A DNA stretch of 16,150 nucleotides, taken from contig JAPJRE010000046.1 of assembly GCA_030824725.1 (NCBI GenBank), positions 1 through 16,150 of the forward strand, written 5' to 3'. A program made the translations under genes and the position numbers. Under the pieces are notes generated by a model. It worked only from the letters and a program-made list of their open reading frames with translations. It had not been told where the DNA came from and ran no database searches. Positions 14,701 through 16,150 of this stretch are shown piece by piece. Within the stretch, counting starts at the first letter, position 1; each line of letters starts with the position of its first letter. The DNA is from Sphingomonas sp. (GTDB taxonomy: Bacteria > Pseudomonadota > Alphaproteobacteria > Sphingomonadales > Sphingomonadaceae).

Positions 14701-14788
14701 TGGCCCGCAACATAGGCATGATCGGGGCGAACGTCACCTGCGGGCTCCGTAAAAGCGCGGGCAGCACCATGGTAAGCGCCGTCTTCAC

Positions 14789-14794
14789 TATAAT
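14789..14794 (+). promoter_or_regulatory. Perfect -10 element TATAAT before the 41-residue gene
   Basis: TATAAT at 14789-14794 lies 36 bases before the ATG at 14831. At the usual -35 distance (14766-14772) the sequence is ACCATGG-like and does not match TTGACA, so the site would need help from an activator or a degenerate -35. A TATAAT is rare by chance in such GC-rich DNA, which supports it being a promoter element. Confidence 0.5.
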
Positions 14795-14830
14795 GGACTG
14801 TGGATCCTGTGTCGTTTGAGGAGTCCGTCC

Positions 14831-14956
14831 ATGGCTATTTCGCGTTGTCTGCTCATCGGTGCCGCGCTCGGCACCTGCGCGGCGTTCGTCGCCCACGCCA
14901 CTGCGCCGCATGCCGATAGGCTCGCGCGATCGGTGGTGCAGGTCGCGTCGCTCTGA
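14831..14956 (+). CDS. Small exported or membrane-anchored protein, 41 residues
   Basis: The ATG at 14831 follows GAGGAG (14818-14823) by seven bases, and a perfect TATAAT lies further upstream. The 41 residues read as a signal-like segment: MAISRCLLIGAALGTCAAF, then VAHATAPHADRLARS and a short end, VVQVASL. A signal peptidase site after an Ala-X-Ala-like HATA would leave a mature peptide of under 20 residues. Otherwise the hydrophobic part may stay as a membrane anchor. I recognise no family. It is divergent from rnr and converges on the oxygenase gene with four bases between their stops. The good ribosome binding site and promoter element make it more than a chance frame. Confidence 0.6.
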   Translation: MAISRCLLIGAALGTCAAFVAHATAPHADRLARSVVQVASL

Positions 14957-14960
14957 AGCG

Positions 14961-15560
14961 CTACCAGCGATAGTTGAAGCTGACGCTGATCCGCTTTTCC
15001 TTGGCGGCGCCCGGCGGGACTTCGTGGCGCAGCCAGCTTTCCCAGAGCAGCACGGTGCCCACGTCCGGCACCACTTCGATGAACGGCTGGAGCGATTCCG
15101 GCGCATCGGGCCGCCGCGTCGGCGCGGCCATCATCATCGCGAGCCGCGGGTCTTCCAGCTTGAGCCCGCGCGCGCCCTGCGGCAGCGCCACATAGACGGT
15201 GCCAGAGACGACGCTGTGCGGGTGGATGTGCGCGCCGTGCCCGCCCTTGCCGTCGAGCACGTTGACCCAGAGGCTGTCGAGCTTGAGCTTGCGGCCGGCG
15301 AGGTCGAACGCGCAGGCCTCGGCAAACTTGGCGACATGCTTGTCGAGCAGCCGCTTGAGATCGGCGAAGGCTGGGTCGCGGATCGGCAGGTCGTCGAGCG
15401 AGGCATAGCTGGTATAGCCGCGATAGTGGTTCTCGCGGCACCAGCGCCGGCCGGCGCTATCATCCTCGGCCAGTTGCAGGCACGAGGTTTCGAGATCGGC
15501 GACCAGCGCGTCGTCGCCCAGCGGCTGCTGGTACAGCAGGGTCGAGAACAGCGTACGCAT
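14961..15560 (-). CDS. TIGR02466-type putative 2OG-Fe(II) oxygenase
   Basis: This 199-residue cytoplasmic protein fits the TIGR02466 family, predicted 2-oxoglutarate- and iron-dependent oxygenases of unknown substrate. The double-stranded beta-helix core contains DSLWVNVLDGKGGHGAHIHP, with metal-ligand candidates among H111, H113 and H115, then SGTVYVALPQGARGLKLEDPR. The distal part has LLWESWLRHEVPPG, with H179 as the second metal His, and KRISVSFNYRW with R190 as likely 2-oxoglutarate ligand. The ATG at 15560 overlaps the stop of the upstream threonine dehydratase by one base (TGATG), so the two are probably translated together. That pairing hints at amino-acid chemistry, but this is only inference. 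Confidence 0.85.
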   Translation of the reverse strand: MRTLFSTLLYQQPLGDDALVADLETSCLQLAEDDSAGRRWCRENHYRGYTSYASLDDLPIRDPAFADLKRLLDKHVAKFAEACAFDLAGRKLKLDSLWVNVLDGKGGHGAHIHPHSVVSGTVYVALPQGARGLKLEDPRLAMMMAAPTRRPDAPESLQPFIEVVPDVGTVLLWESWLRHEVPPGAAKEKRISVSFNYRW

Positions 15561-16150
15561 CAGGCGGACTCGACCATGCTCACTTCATACTGCGCGCGGC
15601 GCAGCGCGGTGATCAGGCGATCGAGATGGTTGCGGTCGCGCGTCTCGCATTCGATGTCGGTCACCAGACCCTTGGCGGGCAGCGAGGTGAACACGCGCTG
15701 GTGATAGACCTCGATGATGTTGACGCCCTGCTCGTGGAAGATCCGCGCGACATGGAACAGCGCGCCCGGGCGATCCTGCAGCCGGATGCGCAGGCGCGCG
15801 AGCCGGCCCGAGCGGGCGAGGTCGCGCAGCAGCACGTTCGCCAGCAGCCGGGTATCGATATTGCCGCCGCACAGGATGGTGCCGACGGTCTTGCCCTTGA
15901 AGCGCTCGGGCTCCGACAGCAGCGCAGCGAGGCCCGCGGCCCCTGCCCCTTCGACCACCGTCTTCTCGATCTGGAGCAGCAGGCTCACCGCCTCTTCCAG
16001 CCGGCGCTCGCCGACCAGCACGATGTCGTCGACCAGCGCCTCGACGATCTTCGCCGTGACGTTGCCCGGATATTTCACCGCGATGCCTTCGGCGAGGGTG
16101 TCGCCCGCGCACGGCATCTCGGTGTGGTGCACCCGGTTGTACATCGAGGG
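15560..16150 (-). CDS. ilvA: Threonine ammonia-lyase (threonine dehydratase), C-terminal part with ACT domain
   Basis: The frame runs off the right edge of the window. The visible 196 residues (196 codons plus stop) start with PSMYNRVHHTEMP and GDTLAEGIAVKYPG, the typical threonine dehydratase core. The PLP-phosphate region follows: VVEGAGAAGLAALL, then TVGTILCGGNIDTRLLANVL. A single ACT-type regulatory domain closes it (about the last 75 residues: LRIRLQDRPGALFHVARIF, NIIEVYHQRV and later DIECETRDRNHLDRLI). One ACT domain and this layout match the medium-length form of the enzyme, which deaminates threonine to 2-oxobutyrate for isoleucine synthesis or for catabolism. The start codon and N-terminal PLP lysine lie outside the window. 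Its stop overlaps the oxygenase start. Confidence 0.92.
   Translation of the reverse strand, partial: PSMYNRVHHTEMPCAGDTLAEGIAVKYPGNVTAKIVEALVDDIVLVGERRLEEAVSLLLQIEKTVVEGAGAAGLAALLSEPERFKGKTVGTILCGGNIDTRLLANVLLRDLARSGRLARLRIRLQDRPGALFHVARIFHEQGVNIIEVYHQRVFTSLPAKGLVTDIECETRDRNHLDRLITALRRAQYEVSMVESA

Noticed and set aside
12415..14715. A 766-codon open frame on the plus strand across the rnr region
   Set aside because: It is the antisense shadow of rnr in GC-rich DNA. Its translation is low-complexity, rich in Arg, Ala, Asp and His, with no recognisable domain, whereas the minus strand encodes a full RNase R.
14795..14826. Possible RNA hairpin (GGACT with AGTCC) hiding the ribosome binding site of the 41-residue gene
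   Set aside because: The left arm lies at or before the expected transcript start after TATAAT, the stem is only five base pairs, and the extension needs a bulge.

Overview
The window looks like ordinary chromosome of a high-GC alphaproteobacterium, most likely a sphingomonad (Sphingomonas or a close relative). I infer this from base composition, from the protein flavour (a DUF2794 protein, the RNase R N-terminus, the ahpC-ahpF-oxyR order) and from two kinds of dispersed hairpin repeat of a type I know from such genomes. No database search was possible. I see no rRNA, tRNA, CRISPR array, prophage, insertion sequence or obvious new multi-gene system. The points of interest are regulatory details and one broken toxin gene.

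Left part (1-3268): the 3' end of a membrane-protein gene is followed by a hairpin-rich repeat. Next comes a leftward pair, cysE (serine O-acetyltransferase) and a DUF2794 gene. A TauE/SafE-type permease diverges from cysE and converges on a DUF3052-like gene that reads leftward.

Peroxide-defence block (3269-6710, rightward): ahpC, ahpF and oxyR encode the alkyl hydroperoxide reductase peroxidase, its flavoprotein reductase and the peroxide-sensing regulator. A strong intrinsic terminator lies between ahpC and ahpF and another between ahpF and oxyR, so the three genes are probably expressed at different levels.

Leftward cluster (6707-9431): an APH(3')-like aminoglycoside phosphotransferase is followed by pgsA-moaD-moaE (phosphatidylglycerophosphate synthase and molybdopterin synthase) with start/stop overlaps. 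After these comes a parDE toxin-antitoxin pair in which the toxin frame is cut by a single in-frame TAG.

Right part (9535-16150): an LplT-like lysophospholipid transporter gene reads right, facing a 54-residue membrane-protein gene. A 310-base non-coding stretch with an inverted-repeat element follows. Then come a leftward LacI-family regulator, RNase R (rnr), a divergent 41-residue exported small protein, and a leftward pair consisting of a truncated ilvA-type threonine dehydratase overlapping a TIGR02466-type 2OG-Fe(II) oxygenase. Two small genes (10838-11002 and 14831-14956) are too short for routine ORF lists but have good support.
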